Below are positions 32,768-41,297 of a DNA stretch of 48,887 bases, piece by piece (position 1 is the first letter of the stretch; each line of letters begins with the position of its first letter). The position numbers were made by a program, and so were the translations under genes. Below the pieces are notes generated by a model. It did no database searches and was not told the origin of the DNA. It saw nothing but the letters and a program-made list of their open reading frames with translations. This stretch comes from an uncultured Collinsella sp. (GTDB lineage Bacteria; Actinomycetota; Coriobacteriia; Coriobacteriales; Coriobacteriaceae), in contig CAMQJB010000014.1 of assembly GCA_947002045.1 (NCBI GenBank), forward strand, positions 1 to 48,887, in the 5' to 3' direction.

Positions 32768-35700
32768 ATGGCAAACTACAGTCCACAACACTTTGAGCCT
32801 CGGGCCAAGACTGTCAACGTCAAGGGCGTTGCTAACCGCGCCGTCGCAACCGTTTTGACGGCGGGCCTCATCGCTCAGCCGCTCATGTCGCCGCTGGCGG
32901 CAATCGCCGCACCGTCAACCGGTAACGGCGATTCTGTTCAGGGGGGGGGTAGTTCTGTAGAGAATACCGTTACCGCCGGTAACCAAGCGGTCGTAAAGAC
33001 GGCTGCCCAGCTGGCCGAGGAGTCGGCAAAGCAGCTCAAGGACGCTCAGGCCGCCTACGATGCCGCCCAGAAGAAGGCCGACGCGGCGGGCCAGTCTCAA
33101 AAGCAGGCGCAGCAGCAAAAGAATCAGGCCTCGCAGGCCGTGACCGATAACGCCGCCGAGCAGAACGAGGCCGAGGTAGCCGCGCTTCAGGAGAAGATTG
33201 ACGAGCTTAAAGCGGCCGTCGAAAAGACCGAGCAGCAGCAGAAGAAGCTGGGCGACCTGAACGATCAGCTCGAACAGGCCAACAAGAGTGTCGAGGATAA
33301 GACGCAGACGCTCAAGGACGCCAAGGCAAAGCAGGATGAGGCCAAGAAGGCCCTCGATGATGCCCAGGCCAAGCTCGAGGCCATGGGTATGGACGAGTAC
33401 GCGGCCGCCAAGAAGGCCGTCGAGGACGCGCAGGCAAAGCTCGATGACGCCAATAAGGCCGTTACTACTGCACAGGACAATCTGGACCAGGCCAAGGCTG
33501 CCGAGGCCAGCGCCCAGCAGGAAAAGCAGAATACCGAGGCAGCTTTGACGACTGCCCAGGCCAAGAAGCAGGAGACTGCCGCTGCTCTCGCAGTCGCAAC
33601 CACCGCGCGCGATAACGCCCAGCAGAAGTTCAACCAGGCGCAGGCCGCGCTCGATGCTGCCGTCTCGGGTACGGGTGTTGACCTGAGCGCGCTTGAGGCC
33701 GCCAAGATCGCTGCTGCTGGTGAGCTCAAGACCGCGCAGGACGCGCTCGAAGCCGCGACGACTGCAGACGCCACCGCACAGGCGAACCTGCAGGCTGCGC
33801 AGACTACCGTCACCGCCGCGCAGGAGAAGGCCAACGCCGCCAACGCTGCTGTGGCATCTGCCCAGTCTGCATACGATGCGGCAAACAAGGAGTACAAGGA
33901 CGCGGCCAGTAAGCGTGACGCCGCGAAGACGGCATACGAGCAGGCCCAGCAGACCGAGGCCGACAAGAAGGCTGAGTACGACCGACTCGTCGAGATTCGT
34001 CAGCAGAAGAGCAACGAGTTCGATCAGGCTCGTGCTGAAGTAACCGACGCGCACAATGCATACGACGCCGCAAACGCCGAGGTCGAGAAGCTTAACCAGC
34101 AGATTGCCGACCTCAAGTCGAACATGACCGTAGACCAGAATGTCATCAACCAGGGTATGTTCGGCTTCATGAACTACATCATCGGCGGCAGCCAGTTCAC
34201 GGCCACGCAGAAAAAGAATGCCCAGGAAGCCGCATCGATGCTGACCGGTGCCGCTGACAAGGCCGAATGGTATGACAAGTACGTCGATCAGGACATGTCT
34301 CGCGACACCAATCCGCTTTCCTTGGAGCAGATGCGCAACGCCCTGACCTACCTCGATACCCAGAACAACCTCCGCAAGGCGAACGGTCAGTCGGAGCTCA
34401 GCGTCAGCCTCCGCATGACTGCGGCAGCCGCACTTAATACATCATATTCATCGAACATCTGGGGACACTCGAACTGCTATTTCGATCAAGGTGAGAACCT
34501 TGCGGGCGGCGGCGGAGCATACACCGGAGGCGAAACCGAGGATACCCTCGGCTGGCCATATACCGGTCTCTACACCCAGGAGAAAGAGGCATTCGATAAG
34601 TACGTTGCACAGTATGGCGACGAACTCGGCAGCCACCGATATGATTCCTACTATATCTACCAGCACTACAACAGCATCTACCATGAGTGCGCACACTATC
34701 TCAATATCATCGATGCCGGTGCGAAGGCTATCGGCATCGCAACTGGTAGCGGTAAGAACACCGATTCCGAGGTAACCATTTTCGACTATAGTGGAAGCAC
34801 GGGGCAGAAGGACTTCACTGTCTCCGAGTTCAAGAAGCTCGTCACCGACTATATCGATTCTGCTTACAATGCAGGCGGCACTCAGGAGCAGAAGGAGCAG
34901 CTGAAGCAGCTACAGAATAAGCTGGCGGAGGCGCAGAAGAACTTCGGGACTGCCGGAACGGCTTATTCTGACGCATTGGATAAGCAAGAAAGCTCTCGCG
35001 ACGCCTATACCGCGGTCGACACGAACATGAACACCGCCAAGGGCGAGTATGAGAAGGCTAAGTCCGGTACCGCCGCCGCGAAGACGGCATACGACGCTGC
35101 GAAGGACGCACTCGGCGGAATCGACATCGAGTCCCTCAAGCAGAACCTCGATGCCGCCAAGGCCGAGGCCGCTACTGCCCAGGCGGCTCTCGATAAGGCA
35201 AACGCCACGCTTGCTGACAGTAAGACGAAGGCAGCCGAGGCCGCTGCTCACAAGGCGAAGGCTCGCAGCGCCCGCGATGCCGCCAAGGCAAAGTCCGAAC
35301 AGGCCAATGAGGCGTATGACAACGCTACCGCTTCGGTCAAGGACCTTGCCGCCAAGTGCGATGCCGCCAAGACGGATCTTGCGAACAAGCAGGGCACGCT
35401 TAACGATGCCAAGAAGGCCGACGACACTGCCCAGGCTGGCGTTGACAAGGCTCAGGCCGCAGATGTGCACGCCACGACCGCTCTTTCGGGCGCCAAGCAG
35501 GCAGTTGCCGCCAAGACGCAGACCCTGTCCGACGCACAGGCGAAGGCCAAGGCTGCCGAGGTCGAACTGGCCGGCGCAAACAAGGCCTTCGAGCGCTTCG
35601 CTGGAGCCCAGAAGGCGGTCGACGACGCCAAGGCCGCCTATGACGCCGCCGTCGCCGGTGTCGCCGATGCCCAGAAGCAGCTCGAGGCCGCCAACGAAGC

Positions 35701-36223
35701 CGTCGTCGATGCGACCTTCGAGATCGTCGAGGCCAAGGCCGAGCTTGCCAACGACGAGGCGCTCAAGGCCGATCTTGAGGCTGTCGACCACAAGGCATCC
35801 CTTGCCGCGGGCACGACGGGCAACGAGAAGCTGGTCAAGCTGAACGCTGCCTACGCTCGCTATAAGGCCGCCGTCGATGCCGCCGCTGGCCTCAAGGCTG
35901 CTCTGAGCGATGCCGATGCCAAGCTGTCCGATGCCAACGACGCCTATGCCGCCGCGCTTGCCGAGCTCGGAGATGCCAAGGATGCCCTGGCTGCCGCTCA
36001 GGCCGAGTACGACAAGTATCATCCCAAGGCTGAGCCGCAGGCCAAGCCTCAGGTTGCGCAGGCTGCTGCAAAGGCCCCCGTTGCCAAGAAACAGGCTGCG
36101 CCTGCCGCGCTCGCCCAGACTGGCGACAATTCCGCGCTTGCGGGCGAGGTGTTCGTCATCGGCGGTGTGACGCTCGTGGCAGCGGGCGTGACGCTGGGCG
36201 ATCGTCGTCGCAAGCAGATGTAG
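32768..36223 (+). CDS. sortase-anchored coiled-coil surface protein with central CAP domain
   Basis: A 1151-residue cell-wall protein. The signal peptide spans about 1-48 (cleavage near AIAA). A long Ala/Gln/Lys-rich coiled coil follows (about 75-460), then a CAP/SCP-like domain (about 500-675) with NIWGHSNCY, GENLAGGGG and YHECAHY, a second coiled coil (about 700-1090), and a wall anchor LAQTGD (1115-1120), a membrane helix and RRRK. LAQTG is a variant of LPxTG. It may act in adhesion; CAP domains bind lipids or proteins. A G9 tract at 32941-32949 lies just after the signal peptide. GGGAGAAAG precedes the ATG; the 160-bp upstream region is AT-rich with TTGATA-like boxes. Base use in the CAP part is less GC-biased than in the coils. 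Confidence 0.88.
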   Translation: MANYSPQHFEPRAKTVNVKGVANRAVATVLTAGLIAQPLMSPLAAIAAPSTGNGDSVQGGGSSVENTVTAGNQAVVKTAAQLAEESAKQLKDAQAAYDAAQKKADAAGQSQKQAQQQKNQASQAVTDNAAEQNEAEVAALQEKIDELKAAVEKTEQQQKKLGDLNDQLEQANKSVEDKTQTLKDAKAKQDEAKKALDDAQAKLEAMGMDEYAAAKKAVEDAQAKLDDANKAVTTAQDNLDQAKAAEASAQQEKQNTEAALTTAQAKKQETAAALAVATTARDNAQQKFNQAQAALDAAVSGTGVDLSALEAAKIAAAGELKTAQDALEAATTADATAQANLQAAQTTVTAAQEKANAANAAVASAQSAYDAANKEYKDAASKRDAAKTAYEQAQQTEADKKAEYDRLVEIRQQKSNEFDQARAEVTDAHNAYDAANAEVEKLNQQIADLKSNMTVDQNVINQGMFGFMNYIIGGSQFTATQKKNAQEAASMLTGAADKAEWYDKYVDQDMSRDTNPLSLEQMRNALTYLDTQNNLRKANGQSELSVSLRMTAAAALNTSYSSNIWGHSNCYFDQGENLAGGGGAYTGGETEDTLGWPYTGLYTQEKEAFDKYVAQYGDELGSHRYDSYYIYQHYNSIYHECAHYLNIIDAGAKAIGIATGSGKNTDSEVTIFDYSGSTGQKDFTVSEFKKLVTDYIDSAYNAGGTQEQKEQLKQLQNKLAEAQKNFGTAGTAYSDALDKQESSRDAYTAVDTNMNTAKGEYEKAKSGTAAAKTAYDAAKDALGGIDIESLKQNLDAAKAEAATAQAALDKANATLADSKTKAAEAAAHKAKARSARDAAKAKSEQANEAYDNATASVKDLAAKCDAAKTDLANKQGTLNDAKKADDTAQAGVDKAQAADVHATTALSGAKQAVAAKTQTLSDAQAKAKAAEVELAGANKAFERFAGAQKAVDDAKAAYDAAVAGVADAQKQLEAANEAVVDATFEIVEAKAELANDEALKADLEAVDHKASLAAGTTGNEKLVKLNAAYARYKAAVDAAAGLKAALSDADAKLSDANDAYAAALAELGDAKDALAAAQAEYDKYHPKAEPQAKPQVAQAAAKAPVAKKQAAPAALAQTGDNSALAGEVFVIGGVTLVAAGVTLGDRRRKQM
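32941..32949 (+). repeat. poly-G9 tract inside the surface protein gene
   Basis: Nine G in codons 58-61 (Q-G-G-G). With one G less the frame reads GTA GTT CTG TAG and stops; with one more G it reads TAG at once. Slipped-strand errors in such tracts switch genes on and off in other bacteria. Here the gene is in the ON length. Confidence 0.75.
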
Positions 36224-36290
36224 CGTTTCGAGCGTAGATTCTGCAACGAACTTCGGTTCATAGCAGGAACGCTTCGATAGCTTAACCGAT

Positions 36291-36327
36291 AAGGCCGGCG
36301 CGCTGTTAAACGCAGCGCGCCGGCCTT
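36291..36327 (+). terminator. terminator after surface protein gene
   Basis: A perfect 15-bp stem AAGGCCGGCGCGCTG with its complement around a 7-nt loop, followed by TCTTTGTTT. Confidence 0.88.
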
Positions 36328-36348
36328 TCTTTGTTTCGATATCAAAAA

Positions 36349-36383
36349 GCCCGGTCAGCAGCCGCAGAAGCTACCGACCGGGC
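36349..36383 (-). terminator. terminator after OPT transporter gene
   Basis: On the minus strand GCCCGGTC/GACCGGGC (8 bp) is followed by TTTTTGAT. It stops the OPT gene message; the plus-strand gene has its own hairpin next to it. Confidence 0.82.
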
Positions 36384-36424
36384 AAGCCGTAGGCAATATG
36401 GTTGCTGTCGAGCAGCTGCTCAGC

Positions 36425-38128
36425 TTAGCCCAGCAGACTCAGACCGACGGAGACAAACGCCAGGATAACGCCGACGACGGACTCGCCGCCCAGCAGGCCG
36501 CTGGCAACGACCAGACCCTGTTCCTGGAAGGCGGCGTCCTTGGCAGCCCTCTCCTCGTCAGAAAGACCAGCGGTGGCGTCGCGGTGGGCGGACCACTTGT
36601 CGTAGGCGAGTTTGACGCAGGAGCCCAGGAATGCCGTGAGCGACATGTAGAACGGCAGGTACACGCCCAGGCCGATCATCATGGCCGGAATGCCGAGCCA
36701 GTACATGACGATGCCGGCGATAAAGCCGCCCGCAAACCACGGCACGCTCGGGATGCCCGAGACCATGGTGGCGACCACGCTTGCCTGTGCGGCAACGAAG
36801 CTCTTGTCGGGACCAAAGGCGTCCGGACCATAGGCGGTGACGAGCGCGACCATGACGGCGGCGGCGACCAGGGCGCCCACGATGCCGCCGATGGCTTGGC
36901 CGATCCATTGCGCACGCGGGTTGGTGCCCAGCACGGCGCCGGCCTTAAAGTCGTTCATGACGTCGCCCGCAAGGCCGCACGCCACGGCAACGATGCCGGC
37001 GATAAAGAACAGCTTGACCTGAGCGATCTGTGCGAAGGCAGCCACGATGAGCATAACGATGAGGCCAAAGATTTCCATGGGGTCGATACCCGTCTGGCCG
37101 CAGCTCTGCGCGCTCATGATGGTGGTGACAAAGGTGAACAACGTGACGATGACGGCCGGAACGGGGCCAAGGTCGAGCGCGATGGCAACGATTACGGCGA
37201 TGGCGGCAGCGCCCAGGCCGATGATGCCGGCGTCGAGCTTAAGAGAGCCCGAGATAAGCGACTGCTCGTCGGTGTCGGTGGAGCTGTCGGCGGCAAGACC
37301 GCGGACGATACCGGCGACCTGCGGCAGGATGTCCTTGAGGACGACGGCGACGCCAAAGCCCATCATAAGACCCATACCGAGGGATTTGACGATACCCTGC
37401 GCGGTCACAATATCGAACAGGCCAGCAGCGGTGCCGCCAACGATGATGCCAAAGTTGCCCAGCAGCGCGCCGGCAAACCAGAAGGCGACGGGGGCGAAGC
37501 CCACGAGGAAGCCGATGGACAGCAGCATGGGCGAGTTGTAGATGGCAAAGGTCACGCCGGGGATATTGAGCGTGCACAGCATACTGGGCACCACGCCCAG
37601 GGCGTCGCGCAGCACGCTGTAGATGCCTGCGATGGCCATGGAGCCAAAGAGCTGCTTACCGGTCTTGCCGCCGGCCTCGGTAGCACGTAGGGTCTGGGCA
37701 GCGGCGTTGCCGGTGGGGAACTCCAGCGCGGCGTCCACGATAAAGTGACGGTGGATGAGCGCTGTCGCTAGAAGGCCCAAGATGGTGCCGGCGAGCGCCA
37801 CGATAAACATGTCGAGCCAGCTGATCTGGTCGGCATAGCCCAACATCCAGGCGCCCGGGATGGTAAACGCCAGGCCGCCGGCGACCATGGCGCCCGCAGA
37901 CATGATGGTGTGGGTGACGTTGGCCTCGTTGAGGCTGGCGTTGCCCATGAGCTTAAGGAAGAACAGCGAAATGACGGCAGCGAAAATGATCGGCCAGGGG
38001 AGGGCGCCCATCTTGAGGGCGGTATAGGCCGAGCTTGCCGTGATGATCACGCAGCCAAGGGCGCCGATGACGACGCCGCGCAGCGTGAGTTGACCGCGCA
38101 TCGAGGTGCGGTTCGAGGGATTGCTCAT
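36425..38128 (-). CDS. OPT family oligopeptide transporter
   Basis: Inner-membrane transporter of 567 residues with some 14-16 helices, in the size range of bacterial OPT proteins. It starts LRGVVIGALGCVIITASSAYTALKMG with few soluble parts, and contains EFPTGNAAAQTLRA, the OPT-typical cytosolic stretch, and GTNPRAQWIGQAIG. A hydrophilic loop near 282-296 (DSSTDTDEQS) separates two halves. OPT members take up peptides or metal chelates such as iron-siderophores; the substrate is not visible. AAAGGAG precedes the ATG. Confidence 0.9.
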   Translation of the reverse strand: MSNPSNRTSMRGQLTLRGVVIGALGCVIITASSAYTALKMGALPWPIIFAAVISLFFLKLMGNASLNEANVTHTIMSAGAMVAGGLAFTIPGAWMLGYADQISWLDMFIVALAGTILGLLATALIHRHFIVDAALEFPTGNAAAQTLRATEAGGKTGKQLFGSMAIAGIYSVLRDALGVVPSMLCTLNIPGVTFAIYNSPMLLSIGFLVGFAPVAFWFAGALLGNFGIIVGGTAAGLFDIVTAQGIVKSLGMGLMMGFGVAVVLKDILPQVAGIVRGLAADSSTDTDEQSLISGSLKLDAGIIGLGAAAIAVIVAIALDLGPVPAVIVTLFTFVTTIMSAQSCGQTGIDPMEIFGLIVMLIVAAFAQIAQVKLFFIAGIVAVACGLAGDVMNDFKAGAVLGTNPRAQWIGQAIGGIVGALVAAAVMVALVTAYGPDAFGPDKSFVAAQASVVATMVSGIPSVPWFAGGFIAGIVMYWLGIPAMMIGLGVYLPFYMSLTAFLGSCVKLAYDKWSAHRDATAGLSDEERAAKDAAFQEQGLVVASGLLGGESVVGVILAFVSVGLSLLG

Positions 38129-38152
38129 ATAGAACTCCTTTGCGTATATCCG

Positions 38153-38191
38153 CTTCCCCCGGGAGCGCCGCTACGGATACGGCGCGGGAAG
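38153..38191 (-). other. leader stem-loop of the OPT gene
   Basis: GCGCCG/CGGCGC (6 bp) continues past a 6-nt bulge into CTTCCC/GGGAAG. It lies 25-60 bases upstream of the OPT start, in its likely 5' leader, and may be a control element or the terminator of nothing known. Confidence 0.45.
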
Positions 38192-38320
38192 TCGGGTTAC
38201 CAAGGGCCGATGCGTGAGCTCGCGTACGACCGCGCATCAGTATAGCCGCAAGCTAGTCATTTTGGGATGACTGGTTTAGGTAGGCGATATACTGCTGGGC
38301 AGACGAAAGGAGCGCCGACG

Positions 38321-39172
38321 ATGCTTAATGGGTGCGCATATATATTGACGGTCGACGTGGGCAACACGTTCATTCGCTTTGGCCTGTTTGCAGAGGATTC
38401 GGCCGCGGCGCAGGAATGTCCGCTTGCGACGTGCGAGATTACCACGCCGTCGAGCATCACAGCAGACGAGGCGCGCATGCGTCTCGTGCAGGTCATGGCC
38501 GCACTGGCGGTCGATGCGGGCATGCCGGGTGCACTTGTGCCCGCGGCGGCCGTGCTGAGCTGCGTGGTGCCGGCGCTCGAGCGCCCGTGGAAAGCGGCGC
38601 TTTCTCGCACCTGCACGGGGCGCGTGCTCACCGTGGGGCCGGGCCTCAAGACCGGCATGCCCGTCCACTACGACGACCCGGCCGAGATCGGCTCCGACCG
38701 CATCGCCGACGCCGTGGCGGCCCGGGCCGTTTACGGCTCTCCGTGCATCGTGATCGACCTGGGCACTACGACCAATATCGAGGTCATCGATACGCACGGA
38801 ACCTTTGTCGGCGGCGTCATCGCGCCGGGTCTGGCACTTGGCGCCCGCTCGCTTTCGGCCGCTGCGGCGCGCCTGCCGCAGGTCGAGCCCTCGGCACCCA
38901 CGCATGTGATCGGTCGCAACACGCGCGAGGCCATGCACTCGGGCGTGGTCTTGGGCGAGGTGGCCCGCATCGACGGCATGCTCGACATGGTGCTCGCCGA
39001 GATGCGCGCGACCAAGGCCGCGGGGGAGGGCAGCGTGCCCATCGTCATTACCGGCGACGATGCTGAGGCGCTTGCGGCCCTTGTCGGCCATAGCCTGACG
39101 GTCGACGATGCGCTGACGTTGCGGGGTCTCGCCGAGCTCTACCACATCAACCAAAAGCCACGCCGCGCGTAG
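38321..39172 (+). CDS. coaX: type III pantothenate kinase
   Basis: First step of coenzyme A synthesis: phosphorylation of pantothenate. From the ATG at 38321, with GAAAGGAG before it, 283 residues. ASKHA-fold motifs: DVGNT (12-16), GSDR (124-127), catalytic D146 in VIDLGTT, GTTTNIE (148-154) and GGVIAPG (164-170). The second phosphate motif usually reads GTATTFD; here Asn-Ile-Glu replaces Thr-Phe-Asp, a mild deviation. An in-frame ATG at 38267 lacks a ribosome site. The dCMP deaminase gene follows after 83 bp. Confidence 0.9.
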   Translation: MLNGCAYILTVDVGNTFIRFGLFAEDSAAAQECPLATCEITTPSSITADEARMRLVQVMAALAVDAGMPGALVPAAAVLSCVVPALERPWKAALSRTCTGRVLTVGPGLKTGMPVHYDDPAEIGSDRIADAVAARAVYGSPCIVIDLGTTTNIEVIDTHGTFVGGVIAPGLALGARSLSAAAARLPQVEPSAPTHVIGRNTREAMHSGVVLGEVARIDGMLDMVLAEMRATKAAGEGSVPIVITGDDAEALAALVGHSLTVDDALTLRGLAELYHINQKPRRA

Positions 39173-39255
39173 CGATGGGGGCGATGGGACAAAAACGTCT
39201 CCACCTTCCACCTGCTACAATGGGTCAAACTATTGCGATTTCGGAGGTGTCTGCC

Positions 39256-39780
39256 ATGTCGGACGATCTTCATCAAACTTCGTCAGGCAAGCGCCTGGAC
39301 GTCATTAGCTGGGACGAGTTCTTTATGAGCGTGGCCATCGCCGCGCAGCGCCGCAGCAAAGACCCCAACACGCAGGTGGGAGCGTGCATCGCCAGCACCA
39401 ACCACCGCATCCTTTCGGTGGGCTACAACGGTACACCCTCGGCGCTCAACGACGACTTTTTCCCGTGGGGTACGAGCGACGACCCGCTGCAGGACAAGCA
39501 CAACTACGTGGTCCATGCCGAGGCCAACGCCGTGCTCAACTACCGTGGCTCGCTCAAGGACCTCGAGGGTTCCACGGTCTACGTCACGCTGTTTCCGTGC
39601 CACGACTGCGCCAAGATTTTGGCGCAGGTGGGCGTGGGCGAGGTTGTCTACCTGGACAACAAGTACGCCGACACCGATGATGGCCGTATCAGCCGCCGCA
39701 TTCTTGACTCTTGCGGCATCAGCTACCGCCAGGTCATCGTCGATGTTCAGATTGGTACCGGGGGACAGGCTCGACAGTAA
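39256..39780 (+). CDS. deoxycytidylate (dCMP) deaminase family protein
   Basis: Zinc enzyme turning dCMP into dUMP for thymidylate supply. 174 residues from the ATG at 39256, supported by CGGAGGTG. Zinc ligands are H87 and the PCHDC pair C115/C118; E89 in HAEANAV is the proton shuttle. N-terminal WDEFFMSVA and GYNGTPSA are typical for dCMP deaminase/ComEB proteins. A TACAAT box lies about 40 bp upstream. A late-competence role (ComEB) is less likely without a comE context. Confidence 0.9.
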   Translation: MSDDLHQTSSGKRLDVISWDEFFMSVAIAAQRRSKDPNTQVGACIASTNHRILSVGYNGTPSALNDDFFPWGTSDDPLQDKHNYVVHAEANAVLNYRGSLKDLEGSTVYVTLFPCHDCAKILAQVGVGEVVYLDNKYADTDDGRISRRILDSCGISYRQVIVDVQIGTGGQARQ

Positions 39781-39952
39781 TCATGCGTTGTCGCTATCTG
39801 ACGACGAACGCAGCTCAAAGAGCCCCGTCCCAAATTGACTACTCGTGAAAGTCGCGTCTGCGCGCATGGACGGCTCGTGAGCGGGTACATGGCTGTAGTA
39901 ACATAGCTTCTGTCCGCGGGCGTGCCCGCGTTATTGTGAGAAAGGAGCCCCT

Positions 39953-40231
39953 GTGGCTGTTAACGAAGAGCTGCTTAAGAAGGTTCTTGAAGAGATTCGT
40001 CCCAACCTGCAGGCCGATGGCGGCGATATGGAGTATGTGGGCGTCGACGACGAGGGCGTCGTCAAGCTGGAGCTGCAGGGCGCCTGCGCCGGCTGCCCCA
40101 TGAGCTCGCTGACCTTGTCTATGGGCATCGAGCGTATCCTGAAGGAGCACGTGCCCGGCGTTACCCGTGTCGAGCAGGTCAATGCCTCCGGCGAGACCGA
40201 CGACCTGTACGACGAGTACGCGCCGTTCTAA
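39953..40231 (+). CDS. NifU-like iron-sulfur scaffold (NFU domain)
   Basis: Small protein of 92 residues carrying only the NFU domain, with the CAGC motif (C45, C48) that holds a transient Fe-S cluster for delivery to target enzymes. GTG start, with GAAAGGAGCC before it. The C-terminal tail is acidic. A hairpin CGCGGGC/GCCCGCG (39915-39930) lies just upstream of the ribosome site. It is a stand-alone gene; the activase and radical SAM proteins in the window are possible clients, without proof. Confidence 0.9.
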   Translation: MAVNEELLKKVLEEIRPNLQADGGDMEYVGVDDEGVVKLELQGACAGCPMSSLTLSMGIERILKEHVPGVTRVEQVNASGETDDLYDEYAPF

Positions 40232-40280
40232 GATGCGAAAGCTGCGGACGGTACGCTCCGCATAGACGTTACGCCCAAAT

Positions 40281-40313
40281 ATGCGGCTGCGAGCGTAAGG
40301 CCCGCGGCCGCAT
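40281..40313 (+). terminator. terminator after NifU-like gene
   Basis: ATGCGGCTGC pairs with GCGGCCGCAT over 10 bases with one G-U pair, followed by TTTGT. Confidence 0.65.
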
Positions 40314-40340
40314 TTGTATGTAGGGAGTAGGAGGGTCGAC

Positions 40341-41162
40341 ATGCTCAACGACTTCTACCATATGCTTGATCCCGTCGCGATTTCGGCGGGGCCTATCACG
40401 ATTTACTGGTATGGTCTGGCCTATGTGGTCGGCGCCCTGCTCACGGCGGTTGTCATGTACCGCACACAGCGTCGCTGGGGCTTTAACATCACGATTGATG
40501 ACCTGACGAGTGTCGTGGTCGGCGTGGTCTTTGGCCTCATTATCGGTGCGCGCCTGTTCTACGTCGTCTTTTACGGTGATGGCTACTACTGGGCGCACCC
40601 GCTCGAGATCTTTGCCACCAACGAGGGCGGCATGAGCTTCCATGGCGGCCTGGTGGGCGGCATTATCGGCGGCATCATCGTGTGCCGCATGTATAAGCTC
40701 GACGCATGGACTTTGGCAGACCTTGCCGTCATAGGCGCGCCGCTGGCCTTGTGCCTGGGCCGTTGTGCCAACTTTGTCAACGGAGAGCTGTGGGGCAAGC
40801 CGACCGATCTGCCCTGGGGCGTGGTCTTCGGCGGCACCGCGGGCGATATGCCGCGTCACCCCTCCCAGCTCTACGAGGCATTTCTTGAGGGCATCGTGCT
40901 CTTTTGCATTCTGCAGGTGCTCAGCCGCAAAAAGCCGCTACTGCCCCAAGGCACGTTTATGGGCGTGTTCGTGATGGGGTACGGCATCGTCCGCTTTCTC
41001 GTTGAGTTCGTGCGCGTGCCCGATGCCCAGTTGGGTTATCTACTGGGAGGCGTCATCACTATGGGCCAGCTGCTGAGTTTGCCGCTCGTTATCGCGGGCC
41101 TGGCGCTCATCATCTTCGCCCGACACCGCAATCGCCCCCAGCGCATCTACCTCGACGCCTAA
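40341..41162 (+). CDS. lgt: prolipoprotein diacylglyceryl transferase
   Basis: Inner-membrane enzyme that attaches diacylglycerol to the lipobox Cys of prolipoproteins, such as the binding protein at 15276-16271. From the ATG at 40341 (AGGAGGG before it) 273 residues with about seven helices. The Lgt signature GRCANFVNGELWG and HPSQLYEA are present, as is GGLVGGIIGG after the FHGG motif. Normal family length. A dyad repeat begins right behind the stop codon. Confidence 0.95.
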   Translation: MLNDFYHMLDPVAISAGPITIYWYGLAYVVGALLTAVVMYRTQRRWGFNITIDDLTSVVVGVVFGLIIGARLFYVVFYGDGYYWAHPLEIFATNEGGMSFHGGLVGGIIGGIIVCRMYKLDAWTLADLAVIGAPLALCLGRCANFVNGELWGKPTDLPWGVVFGGTAGDMPRHPSQLYEAFLEGIVLFCILQVLSRKKPLLPQGTFMGVFVMGYGIVRFLVEFVRVPDAQLGYLLGGVITMGQLLSLPLVIAGLALIIFARHRNRPQRIYLDA

Positions 41163-41163
41163 C

Positions 41164-41194
41164 CACCACAAAGGGGACAGGCACCTTTGTGGTG
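41164..41194 (+). repeat. GGGGACAGG dyad repeat, CACCACAAA type
   Basis: CACCACAAAGG/CCTTTGTGGTG arms (11 bp perfect) around GGACAGGCA, starting two bases behind the lgt stop. It has the same GGACAGG core as the other dyads but different stems. Confidence 0.85.
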
Positions 41195-41240
41195 ATTCGC
41201 TGGGCAACGATGACAGAACCGTAACGTTTCCCCAGATAAA

Positions 41241-41275
41241 ACCTGCCAAAATAAACCTGTCCCTTTTTGGCAGGT
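41241..41275 (-). repeat. GGGACAGG dyad repeat, 35 bp, reverse orientation
   Basis: ACCTGCCAAAA/TTTTGGCAGGT perfect arms with the core on the minus strand; the conserved flank TTTTATCTGGGGAAACG also lies on the minus strand. It lies 23 bp before the start of the DUF6020 gene. Confidence 0.88.
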
Positions 41276-41297
41276 TTCTAGAAAGGCTCTTTGGACT

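Noticed and set aside
32915..34054. Minus-strand Leu/Gly/Arg-rich open frame over the surface protein
   Set aside because: Product of the Ala/Gln/Lys-rich coiled-coil codons read backwards; no start signal.
39762..39780. GGGGACAGG near the end of the dCMP deaminase gene as a dyad repeat
   Set aside because: It lies inside coding sequence and has no self-complementary arms; counted as chance or at most a fused remnant.
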